This document shows positions 33,251-44,298 of a stretch of DNA of 64,000 nucleotides, piece after piece (positions within the stretch are counted from its first letter, which is position 1; every line of letters begins with the position of its first letter). Both the position numbers and the translations under genes were made by a program. The stretch is from Burkholderiales bacterium (GTDB lineage: Bacteria; Pseudomonadota; Gammaproteobacteria; Burkholderiales; Burkholderiaceae_C), in contig JACRPO010000005.1 in the NCBI GenBank assembly GCA_016223165.1, positions 248,001 to 312,000 on the forward strand, read 5' to 3'. The notes beneath the pieces were generated by a model. It was not told the origin of the DNA and made no database searches. It was given only the letters and a program-made list of their open reading frames with translations.

Positions 33251-35793
33251 ACCCAGACGACGCCAATTCACTGCCGCCCGCGCCGCCTGACGCGGCGGCA
33301 ACCGCCACGCAGGAAGAGCGCGCCGGTGACAAGCCGCGCCGCCGGCGGGGCCCGCGCAAGCCGCGCGCCGAGGGAGCCGCCTCGGGCGAGGCCGGTGGCG
33401 GCCAGGCGCTCGATATCGACCTCGGTGGCACCGCGAACGGTGACGCACCGGGTGCGGGTCAGGCCGGCGCCGGCGAGGGCGTCGGTAGCGCGGGCGAGGG
33501 TGGCGACAGTGGTGACGGAGCACGCGATCGACCCGGTCGCCGAGGCCGCAACCGGCGCCGTGGACGCCGTGGCGGCGATCGGCGCGAAGGCGTTGGCGCG
33601 GTCGCCGACCCGGGCGCCGGCGTGGCCCCATCTGCCGAGCCGGGCGTGCTCGCGAGTGACGTTTTCGCCGAGGTGCTCTCCGGCGCCTTCGACTTGGCCG
33701 TTGACGGTGCCGGCGATACCGGTCCCGAGGGCGCGGCGCTGGCTGGAATGGGGGCGCCGGCCGCGGAATCGTTCGAAGGGCCGGCCGACGACAGGCCCGA
33801 CGAGCCGAGCGCTCGCGCCGACAGCGGTCGCCTGGTCGACGACGCGAGGGGTCGGGCCGGCGATGCCGCGACCGAAGGCACCCCTGAACGCGCGTCCGGT
33901 GCGGCGAGTGGCGGCGCGACCGACAGCGCGGCCGACAGCGCGACCGACAGCGCGACCGACAGCGCAACCGACAGCGCGACCGATGTCGCGAGGGCCGTCG
34001 ACCCTACCGAGCCGGCCACCGACGCCGGTACCGCGCTCGCCGGCGAGCAGGCCGGGGCCGACGGCCCATCGTCGCCTGCCGTGCCGCAGGCCGACGTCTC
34101 GGCGCCGGAGCCCGCCCTCGAAGCGGGCGAGCCCTCGCGCCGCGTGCTCCTGCCCGAGCGCGACGCACCCAAGCTGCACAAGGTGCTGGCCCAGGCCGGC
34201 GTCGGATCGCGGCGCGACCTCGAGCAGATGATTGCCGACGGGCGCGTGAGCGTGAACGGCGCACCGGCACACACGGGCCAGCGCATCTCGTTCGGCGACC
34301 GAATCGCCGTGGACGGCAAGCCGGTGCGCGTGCGCATCGCACCGCCGCCACCGCGCGTGCTGGCCTATCACAAGCCGGCCGGCGAGGTGGTGTCGCACGA
34401 CGACCCGCAGCAGCGCCCGACCGTCTTCCGCCGCCTGCCGCGCCTGCCGCAAGGCAAGTGGCAATCGGTGGGCCGGCTGGACATCAACACCGAAGGGCTG
34501 CTGCTGTTCACCAACTCGGGCGAGCTGGCCAACCAGCTGATGCACCCGCGCTTCGGCGTCGAGCGCGAGTACGCCGTGCGCTCGCTCGGCATGCTCGGCG
34601 AGGAAGCCAAGGCGCGCCTGCTCGAAGGCGTCGAGATCGAGGGCCAGCGCGCCGCCTTCAAGAGCATCACCGACGGCGGCGGCGAGGGTGCCAACCACTG
34701 GTACCGCGTCGTCATCACCGAGGGCCGCAACCGCGAGGTGCGCCGGCTCTTCGAGGCGGCCGGGCACGCGGTGAGCCGGCTGATCCGCATCCGCTATGGC
34801 TCGGTGGTGCTGCCGCGCGGCCTCAGGCGCGGCGTCTGGGTCGACCTGCCGGAGCCGGATGTGCGCGCCCTGCGGCGGCTGGCCTTCAAGCCGCAGCAGG
34901 GTGGCCAGGCCGACGCCGCCGGCCCGGCCGGCCCGCGCCGAGCGCACGAGGGCGAACCGCGGCGCGGCAAAGGCCCCGGCAAGGACGCGGGCCGTGGCAA
35001 GCGCGGCGACACCGGACGCGACATGCCGCGTGGCGAGGCGCGCGGTGAAGCACGAGGTGTTGAAGCGCGCGGCGAACCCCGCGAAGCCGCCTTCGAGCAT
35101 GGACCGCCGGCATCGTATTTCGAGCGCCAGGAACGCGCCCAGCGGCAGGAGCACCTGCTGGTCACCGAGCGGCCGGCCAAGGGGCGCCGAGGTCGTCGCG
35201 GCGATGCCGAGCGCGTGGGCGACCCGATGCGTGCGCCGCATCCCGAGGAGGGCGATTTCGGCGCCATCCCGAACCCTCTGCAGCAGACGTTCGACAAGCG
35301 CGCGTTGCAGCAGGACCGCGCGCTGCGTCACGACATGCCCGAAGACGCGCCGATTCCCAACCCGCTGCAGCAGACCTACGACAAGCGCGCGTTGCAGCGA
35401 GACCGCCAGCCCAAGCGCGAATACTCCGACGACGGCCCCATTCCGAATCCGCTGCAGCAGACCTTCGACAAGCGCTTCGCGCAGGGCGGGGGCCCCGGCT
35501 TCGGCGGTGGCAGGGGCGGGCCCGGCGGGCAAGGCCCCGGCGGCAACGGTCAGCGCCGGCGCGGCAAGCCCGGCGGCGCCCCGGGGGCCGGCGGCAAGGC
35601 CGGCGGACGCGGTGCCGGCAAAGGCGGCGCCAAGGGTGGCGGCGGCAAGGGCGCGGGCAAGGGCGGCGGCGCGGGCGCCCAGCCCGACCCGATGCGCACG
35701 TCGGTCGGCTATATCGGCGGCGATGCCTTCCTGCGCAAGGGCGCCGGCGGCCGCGGCGGCCGCGGTGGCGGCGGCGGTGGTCGTGGCCGCTAG
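33247..35793 (+). CDS. rluB: 23S rRNA pseudouridine synthase RluB with long disordered N- and C-tails
   Basis: At 848 residues this is roughly two to three times the size of classical RluB. Residues 1-305 are low-complexity, Ala/Gly/Asp-rich, including a 12-bp DNA repeat giving ATDS units at residues 224-247. Residues about 308-355 are the S4 domain ([20 protein letters not shown]). The catalytic domain has [14 protein letters not shown] with Asp412 and [15 protein letters not shown]. From about 555 a basic tail contains three copies of PNPLQQT(F/Y)DKR at residues 674, 703 and 732 (exact 29-residue period), then Gly/Arg/Lys-rich RGG-like sequence and a conserved-looking [13 protein letters not shown] near the end. 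The core should modify 23S rRNA near 2605. The tails suggest RNA binding or condensation. Start overlaps scpB. Confidence 0.93.
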   Translation: MNPDDANSLPPAPPDAAATATQEERAGDKPRRRRGPRKPRAEGAASGEAGGGQALDIDLGGTANGDAPGAGQAGAGEGVGSAGEGGDSGDGARDRPGRRGRNRRRGRRGGDRREGVGAVADPGAGVAPSAEPGVLASDVFAEVLSGAFDLAVDGAGDTGPEGAALAGMGAPAAESFEGPADDRPDEPSARADSGRLVDDARGRAGDAATEGTPERASGAASGGATDSAADSATDSATDSATDSATDVARAVDPTEPATDAGTALAGEQAGADGPSSPAVPQADVSAPEPALEAGEPSRRVLLPERDAPKLHKVLAQAGVGSRRDLEQMIADGRVSVNGAPAHTGQRISFGDRIAVDGKPVRVRIAPPPPRVLAYHKPAGEVVSHDDPQQRPTVFRRLPRLPQGKWQSVGRLDINTEGLLLFTNSGELANQLMHPRFGVEREYAVRSLGMLGEEAKARLLEGVEIEGQRAAFKSITDGGGEGANHWYRVVITEGRNREVRRLFEAAGHAVSRLIRIRYGSVVLPRGLRRGVWVDLPEPDVRALRRLAFKPQQGGQADAAGPAGPRRAHEGEPRRGKGPGKDAGRGKRGDTGRDMPRGEARGEARGVEARGEPREAAFEHGPPASYFERQERAQRQEHLLVTERPAKGRRGRRGDAERVGDPMRAPHPEEGDFGAIPNPLQQTFDKRALQQDRALRHDMPEDAPIPNPLQQTYDKRALQRDRQPKREYSDDGPIPNPLQQTFDKRFAQGGGPGFGGGRGGPGGQGPGGNGQRRRGKPGGAPGAGGKAGGRGAGKGGAKGGGGKGAGKGGGAGAQPDPMRTSVGYIGGDAFLRKGAGGRGGRGGGGGGRGR
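33916..33987. repeat. Six-unit 12-bp tandem repeat in rluB
   Basis: Units of GCGACCGACAGC (with GCGGCC, GCAACC and a final GCGACCGATGTC variant) lie in frame and encode ATDS repeats. Being a multiple of three, gain or loss of units changes length without frameshift. Confidence 0.9.
35266..35475. repeat. 87-bp repeat encoding [11 protein letters not shown] modules
   Basis: Copies begin at 35266, 35353 and 35440, 87 bp apart; the third is partial. Protein identity is highest in IPNPLQQ and DKR. Codon use differs between copies, so the repeat is old and kept at the protein level. Confidence 0.85.
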
Positions 35794-35880
35794 GTCGCGA
35801 GGTCGTGCGGGTCGTGCCGGCTGCCTGCGCCGAGCGAGCCGCCTCGCCCGCGCCCCGGCAGCGGCACCGCGCTCGGTCGC

Positions 35881-35886
35881 TAGAAT
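35881..35886 (+). promoter_or_regulatory. Possible ndk -10 box (TAGAAT)
   Basis: TAGAAT lies 40 bp before the ndk ATG, in the 133-bp gap after rluB. No strong -35 is visible. AGGAGAG precedes the start. Confidence 0.4.
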
Positions 35887-35926
35887 GGGAAGATTTGCAA
35901 GTTCTTGATTCAGGAGAGTTTTTTTC

Positions 35927-36352
35927 ATGGCCACCGAACGCACCCTGTCGATCATCAAGCCCGATGCCGTGGCGAAGAATGTGATCGGCCAGATCTACGC
36001 CCGCTTCGAGGCGGCGGGTCTGAAGATCGTCGCGGCGAAGATGGTGCACCTGTCGCGCGGCGAGGCGGAGGCCTTCTACGCGGTGCACAAGGACCGTCCG
36101 TTCTTCAACGACCTCGTCAAGTTCATGATCTCCGGCCCGGTGATGATCCAGGCCCTCGAGGGTGAGGGCGCCATCGCCAAGAACCGCGAGCTGATGGGTG
36201 CCACCGATCCCAAGAAGGCTGCCAAGGGCACGATCCGCGCCGACTTTGCCGACAGCATCGACGCCAATGCCGTGCACGGCTCGGACGCCGCGGAGACGGC
36301 GGCGGCCGAGGTGGCCTTCTTCTTCCCCGGCATGAACGTCTACGCACGCTGA
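35927..36352 (+). CDS. ndk: Nucleoside diphosphate kinase
   Basis: The 141-residue enzyme transfers the gamma-phosphate from ATP to NDPs through a phosphohistidine. It begins [20 protein letters not shown]; the Kpn-loop region follows, and the active-site histidine lies in [15 protein letters not shown] (near residue 117). Length and motifs are complete. CAGGAGAG is the SD. It starts the ndk-rlmN-pilW-rodZ-ispG-hisS run typical of Burkholderiales. Confidence 0.98.
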   Translation: MATERTLSIIKPDAVAKNVIGQIYARFEAAGLKIVAAKMVHLSRGEAEAFYAVHKDRPFFNDLVKFMISGPVMIQALEGEGAIAKNRELMGATDPKKAAKGTIRADFADSIDANAVHGSDAAETAAAEVAFFFPGMNVYAR

Positions 36353-36375
36353 AAGCGCGCGCGGCGGAGAGTCCG

Positions 36376-37611
36376 ATGGCCGTCAATCTGCTCGACTTCG
36401 ATCTCGAGGGACTGGCGGCCTGGTGCGAGACGCTCGGCGAGAAGCGATTCCGCGCCGTCCAGCTCTTCCGCTGGATCCACCAGAAGGGCGCCTGCGACTT
36501 CGCCGCCATGAGCGACCTCGCGAAGTCGCTGCGCGCCAAGCTGCACGAGCGCGCCGAGGTGCGCGCGCTGCCGGTGCTCTCCGAGCAGCGCTCGGCCGAC
36601 GGCACCGTGAAGTGGCTGTTCGACGTGGGCGACGGCAACGCCGTGGAGACCGTCTTCATCCCCGAGGACGACCGCGGCACGCTGTGCGTCTCGTCGCAGG
36701 CCGGCTGCGCGGTCGGCTGCCGTTTCTGCTCCACCGGGCACCAGGGGTTCAGCCGCAACCTGAGCACCGGCGAGATCGTCGCCCAGCTGTGGTACGCCGA
36801 GCACCGCTTGCGCGCGCAGCGCGGCTTGATGGCCGGCGCAGGCGGCCACCTCATGGGCACAGCGCCGGGCGCGCCGGGCACGCAAGCCCTCCGGGCCGTG
36901 GACAACGTCGTCATGATGGGCATGGGCGAGCCGCTGCAGAACTACGCCGCCCTCGTGCCGGCCCTGCGCACCTTTCTCGACGACCACGGCTACGGGCTCT
37001 CGCGCCGGCGCGTCACCGTGTCGACCTCGGGCGTGGTGCCGATGATCGACCGGCTGCGCGAGGACTGCCCGGTGGCGCTGGCGGTCTCGCTGCACGCGCC
37101 CGACGATGTACTGCGCGAGTCGCTCGTGCCGCTCAACCGCAAGTACCCGCTCGCCGAGCTGCTGGCCGCCTGCGCGCGCTACCTGCCGGCCGCGCCGCGC
37201 GACTTCATCACCTTCGAGTACTGCATGCTCGACGGCGTCAACGACAGCGTCGCGCATGCCGATGCGCTCGTGCGCCTGGCCGCGGGTCAGGGGCCGGAAG
37301 CTGAAAGGTGGCCGCGCGTGCCCTGCAAGTTCAACCTCATCCCCTTCAACCCGTTCCCGGCTTCGGGGCTGTGGCGCTCGCCGCGCGAGCGCGTGCTGGC
37401 CTTCGCCGGCATCCTGCAAAAGGCCGGCCTCGTGACGACCGTGCGCAAGACGCGCGGCGACGATATCGACGCCGCCTGCGGCCAACTTGCCGGCGAGGTG
37501 CTCGACCGCACGCAGGCGGCCGAGCGGCTGGCGCGGCGGCGCGCCGTGTTGCCGATCGTCGCGGCGCCGTCGGTGCCGGCGGCGCACCGCGTCTTCGGAG
37601 GCGGCGGGTGA
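36376..37611 (+). CDS. rlmN: Dual-specificity RNA methyltransferase RlmN
   Basis: The 411-residue radical-SAM enzyme methylates A2503 of 23S rRNA and A37 of some tRNAs. The Fe-S site is [14 protein letters not shown] (near residue 113-120). The catalytic MGMGEPLQN motif is near 180; [14 protein letters not shown] and the C-terminal reactive-Cys region [13 protein letters not shown] follow. A loop of about 20 residues ([20 protein letters not shown]) between the Fe-S and GEP motifs is longer than in E. coli RlmN. GGAG precedes the ATG. Its stop overlaps the GTG of pilW. Confidence 0.96.
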   Translation: MAVNLLDFDLEGLAAWCETLGEKRFRAVQLFRWIHQKGACDFAAMSDLAKSLRAKLHERAEVRALPVLSEQRSADGTVKWLFDVGDGNAVETVFIPEDDRGTLCVSSQAGCAVGCRFCSTGHQGFSRNLSTGEIVAQLWYAEHRLRAQRGLMAGAGGHLMGTAPGAPGTQALRAVDNVVMMGMGEPLQNYAALVPALRTFLDDHGYGLSRRRVTVSTSGVVPMIDRLREDCPVALAVSLHAPDDVLRESLVPLNRKYPLAELLAACARYLPAAPRDFITFEYCMLDGVNDSVAHADALVRLAAGQGPEAERWPRVPCKFNLIPFNPFPASGLWRSPRERVLAFAGILQKAGLVTTVRKTRGDDIDAACGQLAGEVLDRTQAAERLARRRAVLPIVAAPSVPAAHRVFGGGG

Positions 37612-38480
37612 CCGGCGTGCCGATGCGGCCGTGGCGCGCAGCCGCCGCGCTGACGCTGGTGTTGGCGGCGGCGGGGTTGGCCGGCTGCGCCGCGCCGGCG
37701 GGCGGTGGGGCGGGCGCGGCGAACACGGCCTCCGGCAGCAGCTCCGGCGAGGGCGGCCTGCCGAGTGCCAACACGCCCGCGCCGAACGCCGCCGATGCCA
37801 GCAATGCCGACCGCCGCGCGCGCGTGCGCCTCGAGCTGGCGGCGCTGTACTTCGGCCGCGGGCAGAGCAACACCGCGCTCGACGAGCTGAAGCTCGCGAT
37901 GGCCGCCAACCCCGACATGCCCGAGGTCCATGGCCTGCGCGCGCTCATCTATGCGAGCCTGGGTGACGCGGTCGTCGCCGAAGAGGCCTTCAAGCGCGCC
38001 CTCGATCTGAACCCGCGCGACGGCGACACGATGCACAACTACGGCTGGTTCCTGTGCCAGCAGCGCCGCTACGAAGAAGCCGAGGCGACCTTCCTGCGCG
38101 CCACCGCGCTGCCTAACTACGGTGAGGTCCACCGCACGCTGCTTTCGCGCGGTGTCTGCCAGGCCCGCGCCGGCCGCTGGGCGGAGGCCGAGCGCACGCT
38201 GTCGCGCTCGTATGAACTCGACCCGGCCAACCCGGTCACGGCCTACAACCTCAGCGACGTGCTGCTGCGCCGCGGCGAGCTCGAGCGGGCCCGCTTCTAC
38301 GTGCGGCGCATCAACCAGGTGCCCGAGGCGGTGACGGCGCAGAGCCTGTGGCTGGCCGCGCGCATCGAGCGCCGGCTCGGCAACATGGAGGGCCTGCGCG
38401 ATTTCGGCCGCCAGTTGCGCGATCGCTTTCCGCAGTCGCCCGAGACCTTGCAGTACGAGCGCGGCCGCTTCGAGGACTGA
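37608..38480 (+). CDS. pilW: Type IV pilus assembly lipoprotein PilW/PilF
   Basis: The 290-residue lipoprotein is the pilotin that helps the secretin PilQ reach the outer membrane. A signal peptide ends in a lipobox (AAAGLAGC). TPR repeats follow: [61 protein letters not shown] chose GTG 37608 because it overlaps the rlmN stop (GTGA) and has GGAGG 8 nt upstream; ATG 37623 is the alternative. Its position between rlmN and rodZ is conserved in beta-proteobacteria. Confidence 0.93.
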   Translation: MTGVPMRPWRAAAALTLVLAAAGLAGCAAPAGGGAGAANTASGSSSGEGGLPSANTPAPNAADASNADRRARVRLELAALYFGRGQSNTALDELKLAMAANPDMPEVHGLRALIYASLGDAVVAEEAFKRALDLNPRDGDTMHNYGWFLCQQRRYEEAEATFLRATALPNYGEVHRTLLSRGVCQARAGRWAEAERTLSRSYELDPANPVTAYNLSDVLLRRGELERARFYVRRINQVPEAVTAQSLWLAARIERRLGNMEGLRDFGRQLRDRFPQSPETLQYERGRFED

Positions 38481-38492
38481 AAGCCGCCGGCG

Positions 38493-39470
38493 ATGGTGCA
38501 CCCGACCACGATGAACGACCCGGCCCGCACCGACACCGGCGACGGCAGGCGCGAAGAAGACACCGCCGGCGCCCTGCTGCGTGCCGCGCGCGAGCGGCAG
38601 GGCATGCACATCGCGACGCTCGCCGCGGCCATCAAGGTGGCGCCGCGCAAGCTCGAGGCGCTGGAGCAGGACCGCTGGGACGAGTTGCCCGGCCCCACCT
38701 TCACGCGTGCGCTGGCGCAGGCGGTGTGCCGGGCGCTCAAGACCGATCCGCAGCCGGTGATGGACCTGCTGCCGCCGGCCGACACCTCGATGCTGGACAG
38801 CACCTTCGGTTCGATCAACGAGCCCTTCTCCGGCCGCGCCGGGCGCGAGCCCGGGTTCCGCGGCTGGATTCCGCGCGGCCCCTGGCTCATTGCCGCCATC
38901 GTGCTGCTGCTGGCCGCGGCGCTGGTGATGTGGTTGCCGGCCGGATTCGTGAGCCGGCTGCTCTCGGGCGCCGCACCGGTCGGCGAAAGCAGTACCGCGA
39001 TTGCGACGCCGTCGCCGATGGGGGCCACGGCCGTTGCGCCGACAACCGCCCCGGCCGCCGTGCCGCCGGCGGCCAACGCCGGCCCCGCCGCGCCGGCCGC
39101 ACCGCCTGCGACAGTGCCGGCGGCGAAGGAATCGGCGGTGGCCGGCGCGCCTTCGGCCGCAGTGCCGCGGGCCGATGCACCCTCGGCAGCGCCGGCTTCG
39201 GCCACGGTCCCGACCGCCATGGCTGCACTGCCCGCCGGTGAGCTGATCTTCCAATGCAGCGGCCGCTCCTGGATCGAGGTCGTCGACGCCCGTGGCCGCG
39301 TGCTCGTCTCGCGCAACCTCGAGGCCGGCGAGTCGCTCGGGCTCGACGGGCCGGCGCCGCTGCAGGTGGTGGTCGGCAACGTCGGCGCCACGCGCGTCTC
39401 CTTCAAGGGCACGCCGGTCGACCTGGAGCCGCGTGCCCGCGACAACGTGGCCCGCTTCGACCTGAAGTGA
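38493..39470 (+). CDS. rodZ: RodZ-like cell-shape protein (HTH, one TM, DUF4115)
   Basis: The 325-residue protein links MreB to the membrane. Residues about 25-95 form a cytoplasmic HTH ([20 protein letters not shown] and [20 protein letters not shown]). One transmembrane helix follows near 130-150 ([20 protein letters not shown]). Residues about 155-250 are an Ala/Pro/Thr linker and the C-terminal periplasmic domain is DUF4115 ([20 protein letters not shown]). ATG 38493 or 38511 is possible; neither has a good SD. It is in the ndk-hisS run. Confidence 0.92.
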   Translation: MVHPTTMNDPARTDTGDGRREEDTAGALLRAARERQGMHIATLAAAIKVAPRKLEALEQDRWDELPGPTFTRALAQAVCRALKTDPQPVMDLLPPADTSMLDSTFGSINEPFSGRAGREPGFRGWIPRGPWLIAAIVLLLAAALVMWLPAGFVSRLLSGAAPVGESSTAIATPSPMGATAVAPTTAPAAVPPAANAGPAAPAAPPATVPAAKESAVAGAPSAAVPRADAPSAAPASATVPTAMAALPAGELIFQCSGRSWIEVVDARGRVLVSRNLEAGESLGLDGPAPLQVVVGNVGATRVSFKGTPVDLEPRARDNVARFDLK

Positions 39471-39507
39471 CGGTCTGGCAAACGACGCCACCTTTCGTCT
39501 CGCCCCC

Positions 39508-40827
39508 ATGAACGCACCCGACGCCCCGGACCTCCTCGACCCGTTCGAGACCATCGCCGCCGCCAGCCCGGCTGCGCGCCGCTCGCGCCAGGCCCAGGTG
39601 CGCTGGGGCGGGCGCGTCGTCACGATCGGCGGCGACGCGCCGGTGCGCGTGCAGTCGATGACCAATACCGACACGGTGGACGTCATCGAGACCGCCATCC
39701 AGGTCAAGCAACTGGCGCAGGCGGGCTCCGAGCTCGTGCGCATCACCGTCAACACGCCCGAGGCGGCGGCGGCGGTGCCGCACATCCGCGAGCAGCTCGA
39801 CCGCATGGGCATCGACGTGCCGCTGGTCGGCGACTTCCACTACAACGGCCACCGCCTGCTCAGCGAGTTCCCGGCCATGGCTGCGGCGCTCAGCAAGTAC
39901 CGCATCAACCCGGGCAACGTCGGCAAGGGCGACAAGCGCGACCGCCAGTTCGCCATGATGGTCGAGGCGGCGGTGAAGCACGACAAGGCGGTGCGCATCG
40001 GCGTCAACTGGGGCAGCCTCGACCAGGAACTGCTTGCCGCCTTGATGGACGAGAACGCCAAGCGCCCGTTGCCGGCCGATGCGAAGCAGGTGATGTACCA
40101 GGCGCTCGTGCAGTCGGCGCTCGGCTCGGCGGCGTACGCGCGCGAGCTGGGGCTCGACCCCGACCAGATCATCATCAGCTGCAAGGTCAGCGGCGTGCAG
40201 GACCTGATCTCGGTCTACCGCGCGCTCGCCCGCCGCTGCGACTACGCGCTTCACCTCGGCCTCACCGAGGCCGGCATGGCCACCAAGGGCACGGTGGCGA
40301 GCGCCACGGCGCTCGGCGTGCTGCTGCAGGAGGGCATTGGCGACACCATCCGCGTCAGCCTGACGCCGCAGCCCGGCGAGGCGCGCACGCAGGAGGTGGT
40401 GGTGGCGCTCGAGATCCTGCAGTCGCTCGGCCTGCGCACGTTCAATCCGAGCGTCACCGCCTGCCCGGGCTGCGGGCGCACGACGAGCACGACGTTCCAG
40501 GAGCTCGCCAAGCAGATCGACGACTTCCTGCGCGCGCAGATGCCGGTGTGGAAGAGCCGCTACCCCGGCGTCGAGAACCTGCGCGTGGCGGTGATGGGCT
40601 GCATCGTCAACGGCCCCGGCGAGAGCAAGCATGCCGACATCGGCATCAGCCTGCCCGGCACCGGCGAGGCGCCGGCGGCGCCCGTCTTCATCGACGGCGA
40701 GAAGGCGATGACGCTGCGCGGCGAGGGCATCGCCGACGAGTTCCACAAGATCGTCGAGAACTACATCGAGCGGCGCTTCGGCGCCGCGGCGGGCGCCGGT
40801 TCCCCGGCCGCGACCGCTTCGCACTGA
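39508..40827 (+). CDS. ispG: 4-hydroxy-3-methylbut-2-enyl diphosphate synthase
   Basis: The 439-residue enzyme catalyses the penultimate step of the MEP isoprenoid pathway with a 4Fe-4S cluster. Motifs include [25 protein letters not shown] near residue 110, [15 protein letters not shown] (near 318, two cluster Cys) and [20 protein letters not shown] near 355 (third Cys). Length matches the larger beta-proteobacterial form. It precedes hisS by 32 bp. Its presence with uppS further along means the window carries two isoprenoid-pathway steps. Confidence 0.98.
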   Translation: MNAPDAPDLLDPFETIAAASPAARRSRQAQVRWGGRVVTIGGDAPVRVQSMTNTDTVDVIETAIQVKQLAQAGSELVRITVNTPEAAAAVPHIREQLDRMGIDVPLVGDFHYNGHRLLSEFPAMAAALSKYRINPGNVGKGDKRDRQFAMMVEAAVKHDKAVRIGVNWGSLDQELLAALMDENAKRPLPADAKQVMYQALVQSALGSAAYARELGLDPDQIIISCKVSGVQDLISVYRALARRCDYALHLGLTEAGMATKGTVASATALGVLLQEGIGDTIRVSLTPQPGEARTQEVVVALEILQSLGLRTFNPSVTACPGCGRTTSTTFQELAKQIDDFLRAQMPVWKSRYPGVENLRVAVMGCIVNGPGESKHADIGISLPGTGEAPAAPVFIDGEKAMTLRGEGIADEFHKIVENYIERRFGAAAGAGSPAATASH

Positions 40828-40859
40828 CACCGAGCCCGGCGCTGCCGGGCACCACTCCA

Positions 40860-42242
40860 ATGGCACAACCCTCAGATGCCGTGAAGGCAAGCGCTGCGTC
40901 GGACACATCGCAGACGGCGCGGACCGCGAAGGCGCCGCCGCCGCCGGCCGCGCTGCAGGCCGTCAAGGGCATGAACGACCTACTGCCCGACGAGGCCCAC
41001 CGCTGGGAGTGGGTCGAGGGCGTCATGCGCGACGTGCTGGCGCGCTGGGGCTACCGCAACCTGCGCACGCCGCTCGTCGAGCCGACGGCTCTGTTCGTGC
41101 GCGGCCTCGGCGAGGTGACCGACATCGTCGAGAAGGAGATGTTCTCCTGGACCGACGCGATGAACGGCGACGCGCTGACGCTGCGCCCCGAGGCCACGGC
41201 CGGCATCGTGCGCGCCATCAACGAGCACAACGCGCTGTACAACGGGCCGCTGCGCATCTGGCAGATGGGGCCGATGTTCCGGCACGAGCGGCCGCAGAAG
41301 GGGCGCTCGCGCCAGTTCGACCAGCTCGACGTGGAGGCGCTCGGCCACCCGGGGCCCGATGTCGACGCCGAAGTCATCCTGATGCTGCGCTCGCTGTGGC
41401 GCGCCTTCGGCCTCGTCGAGGGGCGCGACATCACGCTCGAGCTCAACAGCCTCGGCCAGCCCGAGGAGCGGCGCGCGCACCGCGAGGCGCTGGTCGCGCA
41501 CTTCGAGAAGCACGCCGAGCGGCTCGACGAGGACGCGCGGCGGAGGCTGCACAGCAACCCGCTGCGCATCCTCGACACCAAGAACCCGGCGATGGAGCCG
41601 GTCGTGGCCAGCGCGCCGCAGCTCATTCACTTCCTGGGGTCCGAGTCGCTCGCGCACTTCGGCGCCCTGCGTGCCGTGCTCGATGCCGCGGGCCTCGCGT
41701 ACACCGTCAACCCGCGCCTCGTGCGCGGCATGGACTACTACACCCTCACCGTCTTCGAATGGAAGAGCGCGCACCTGGGCGCGCAGAGCACGGTGTGCGG
41801 CGGCGGCCGCTACGACCGCCTGATCGAGACGCTCGGCGGCAAGCCGGCGCCGGGCATCGGCTTCGGCCTGGGCACCGAGCGGCTGCTGCTGATGCTGGCC
41901 GCGGTCGGCGTGCAGGCGCCGCCGGCCGCGCCGGATGCCTACGCGGTGGTGCCCGACGCCGCGGCGCTGCCGCGTGTCATGCCGCTGCTCGCCGCGCTGC
42001 GCGGGCGCGGCCTGGCGGTCGTGATGCACGCCGCGGCGAAGGAAGGGCAGGGCAGCATGAAGAGCCAGTTCAAGAAGGCCGATGCGAGCGGCGCGCGCTA
42101 CGCGCTCGTCTTCGGCGCCGATGAGCTCGCGCAGGGCCTGGTGGCGCTGAAGCCGCTGCGCGAAAGCGCTGCGGCGCAGCGCACGTTGCCGCTGGCCGAT
42201 CTCGACGCGCTGCAGGCGGCTCTGCGCGGCCCCGCTGCCTGA
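40860..42242 (+). CDS. hisS: Histidyl-tRNA synthetase
   Basis: The 460-residue class II synthetase charges tRNA-His. An unstructured N-terminal extension of about 32 residues precedes [17 protein letters not shown]. Motif 2 is [19 protein letters not shown] and the histidine-specific motifs are [14 protein letters not shown] and GGGRYDRLI. The C-terminal anticodon-binding domain starts near residue 350. ATG 40860 gives the extension; a later start at the conserved core cannot be excluded. No SD is strong. Confidence 0.97.
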   Translation: MAQPSDAVKASAASDTSQTARTAKAPPPPAALQAVKGMNDLLPDEAHRWEWVEGVMRDVLARWGYRNLRTPLVEPTALFVRGLGEVTDIVEKEMFSWTDAMNGDALTLRPEATAGIVRAINEHNALYNGPLRIWQMGPMFRHERPQKGRSRQFDQLDVEALGHPGPDVDAEVILMLRSLWRAFGLVEGRDITLELNSLGQPEERRAHREALVAHFEKHAERLDEDARRRLHSNPLRILDTKNPAMEPVVASAPQLIHFLGSESLAHFGALRAVLDAAGLAYTVNPRLVRGMDYYTLTVFEWKSAHLGAQSTVCGGGRYDRLIETLGGKPAPGIGFGLGTERLLLMLAAVGVQAPPAAPDAYAVVPDAAALPRVMPLLAALRGRGLAVVMHAAAKEGQGSMKSQFKKADASGARYALVFGADELAQGLVALKPLRESAAAQRTLPLADLDALQAALRGPAA

Positions 42243-42381
42243 CCGTGGCCCGGCCTTCGGCCCGGCATGACCGCGAGACATAATCCGCCGCTTTGCGCGC
42301 ACCGAATGACGGCCGCCATCGAGGCATCTCCCTCATCCAGGCACTGGCCGCCCTCTCCCCGCGACCTCCAACTCCCGCTCC

Positions 42382-43137
42382 ATGGCCACCTCCCTCGACC
42401 TGCAAGAGCAGGAACAACTCGACGCCGTCAAGGCGTTCTGGAACAAGTACGGCGATCTCATCACCTGGGTGCTGGTGCTGGTGCTGGGCGGCTTCGGAGC
42501 CTGGAACGGCTGGCAGTGGTACCAGCGCGACCAGGGCAACAAGGCCGGGGCGCTGTTCGACGAGCTGGACCGCGCCGCCACCGCCGGCGATGCCGACAAG
42601 GCCGGCCAGGCCTTCGCCGATCTGCGCCAGCGCTATCCGGGCACGGCGTACGCGCAGCAGGGTGGCCTGCTGGCGGCCAAGGCGCAGTTCGAGAAGGGCA
42701 AGGCCGACGACGCGCGCGCTTCGCTCACCTGGGTCGCCGAGCAGGCCAAGGAGGCCGAGGCGCGCACGGTGGCCCGGCTGCGACTCGCCGCCCTGCAGGC
42801 CGAAGCCAAGCAGTACGACGAGGCGCTGAAGACGCTCGATGCGGCCAAGGCCGAGGGCTTCGAGGCGCTCGTTGCCGACCGGCGCGGCGACGTGCTGATG
42901 CTTCAGGGCAAGAAGGCCGAGGCGCGCAACGCCTGGACGGTGGCCTACGCGGCGATGAGCGAGAAGGTGGAGTACCGGCGCCTGATCGATGCCAAGCTGA
43001 CGGCCCTGGGCGCGGCCCCCGGTGCGGCCTCCGCGCCCGCGGCCGGCGTCGCAGCGGCGGCCTCCGCGGCTGCTTCCATACCCGCTTCGCCGGCCGCCAG
43101 GCCCGCGGTGGCGGCTTCGGCGGCGGCTTCCAAGTGA
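42382..43137 (+). CDS. YfgM-like tetratricopeptide membrane protein
   Basis: The 251-residue protein has one N-terminal transmembrane helix (LITWVLVLVLGGFGAWNGWQ), a periplasmic TPR-like helical domain (AFADLRQRYPGTAYAQQGGL, ADRRGDVLMLQGKKAEARNA) and an Ala-rich tail. YfgM is an ancillary partner of the SecYEG translocon and periplasmic chaperones. Its place between hisS and bamB is conserved. Its TGA overlaps the bamB ATG. Confidence 0.9.
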   Translation: MATSLDLQEQEQLDAVKAFWNKYGDLITWVLVLVLGGFGAWNGWQWYQRDQGNKAGALFDELDRAATAGDADKAGQAFADLRQRYPGTAYAQQGGLLAAKAQFEKGKADDARASLTWVAEQAKEAEARTVARLRLAALQAEAKQYDEALKTLDAAKAEGFEALVADRRGDVLMLQGKKAEARNAWTVAYAAMSEKVEYRRLIDAKLTALGAAPGAASAPAAGVAAAASAAASIPASPAARPAVAASAAASK

Positions 43138-44297
43138 TGTCGCGCTTGCGGTCGAGGCGCGCCACGCTGGGCCGTCTGGTCGCGGCCGCGGTCGCGGTCG
43201 GGGCCGCGGTGGCGGTCGGCGGCGGGCTCGCCGGCTGCGCGGCCGACAAGCCCGAGCCCAAGCCGCTCGAGACCTTCGAGCCGAAGATCTCCGGCCGTCA
43301 GGTCTGGCTCGACCAGATCGGTACCGTTCGCTTCCCGCTCGTGCCGGCGGCGCGCGACGGCTCGTTCTTCCTCGCGCACTCCGACGGCACCGTGCGCGCG
43401 CTGGTGGCCGAGACCGGCCGCGAGGTCTGGCGCGCCGACGCCGGTGCGGAAATCTCGGCCGGCGTCGGCAGCGACGGCCGCTTCACGAGCGTGGTGACGC
43501 GCGGCAACGAGGTGGTGGCCTTCGACACCCAAGGCGCGACCTTGTGGCGCAAGCGCGTGCCCTCGGCGGTGGTGAGCCCGCCGCTCGTGGCCGGCGAGCG
43601 GATCTTCGTCATGACGGTCGACCGCGTCGTGCACGCCTTCGATGCGCTGGACGGCCGCCGGCTGTGGGTCTACCAGAAGGCCGGTGATCCGCTGACGCTC
43701 GCGCAGCCGGGCGTGCTGGCCACCTACCGCAACACGCTGCTGTCGGGGCAAGGCCCGCGCCTGGCCGCGCTCGACCCGACGGCCGGAACGCTCAGCTGGG
43801 ACGTGGCGCTCGCCTCGCCGCGCGGCACCAACGAAGTGGAGCGGCTGGCCGACCTCGTGGGCCCGCCGGTGCGCCAGGGCAGCCGCTACTGCGCGCGTGC
43901 CTTCCAGTCGGCCGTCGCCTGCGTCGATGCCGAACGCGGCACCCTGCTGTGGACGCGCAATTTCGGCGGCTCGCGCGCGCTGGCCGGCGACGCCGAGCGG
44001 CTGTTCGGCGCCGATGCCAGCGACCGCATCACCGCTTGGCGCGCCGACACCGGCGACGTGCTCTGGACAAACGAGAAGTTCATGCACCGGGGCCTCTCGG
44101 GCATGCTGGCCGTGGGGCCGGTGGTGGTGTTCGGCGACCTCGACGGCTACGTGCACTTCGTCAGCACGACCACCGGCGAGACGCAGCTGCGCCTGGTGAC
44201 CGACGGCACCCCGGTCGTGACGACGCCCATGGTAAGCGGCAGCACGGTGATGATGGTGACGCGCGACGGCGGCGTGTTCGCGTTCAGGCAGAACTGA
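43137..44297 (+). CDS. bamB: Outer membrane assembly lipoprotein BamB
   Basis: The 386-residue BAM-complex lipoprotein is a beta-propeller. The signal peptide ends GGGLAGCAAD (lipobox Cys near residue 35). PQQ-like/propeller blades are visible from repeated DTQGATLWRKR, DALDGRRLWVYQKAG, DAERGTLLWTRNFGG and DTGDVLWTNEKF. It starts within the YfgM-like stop codon (TGATG). The second hairpin element begins at its TGA stop codon. Confidence 0.96.
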   Translation: MSRLRSRRATLGRLVAAAVAVGAAVAVGGGLAGCAADKPEPKPLETFEPKISGRQVWLDQIGTVRFPLVPAARDGSFFLAHSDGTVRALVAETGREVWRADAGAEISAGVGSDGRFTSVVTRGNEVVAFDTQGATLWRKRVPSAVVSPPLVAGERIFVMTVDRVVHAFDALDGRRLWVYQKAGDPLTLAQPGVLATYRNTLLSGQGPRLAALDPTAGTLSWDVALASPRGTNEVERLADLVGPPVRQGSRYCARAFQSAVACVDAERGTLLWTRNFGGSRALAGDAERLFGADASDRITAWRADTGDVLWTNEKFMHRGLSGMLAVGPVVVFGDLDGYVHFVSTTTGETQLRLVTDGTPVVTTPMVSGSTVMMVTRDGGVFAFRQN

Positions 44298-44298
44298 A

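Noticed and set aside
33916..33987. Tandem units mistaken for CRISPR
   Set aside because: The 12-bp units have no spacers and lie in frame in rluB; no cas genes are present.
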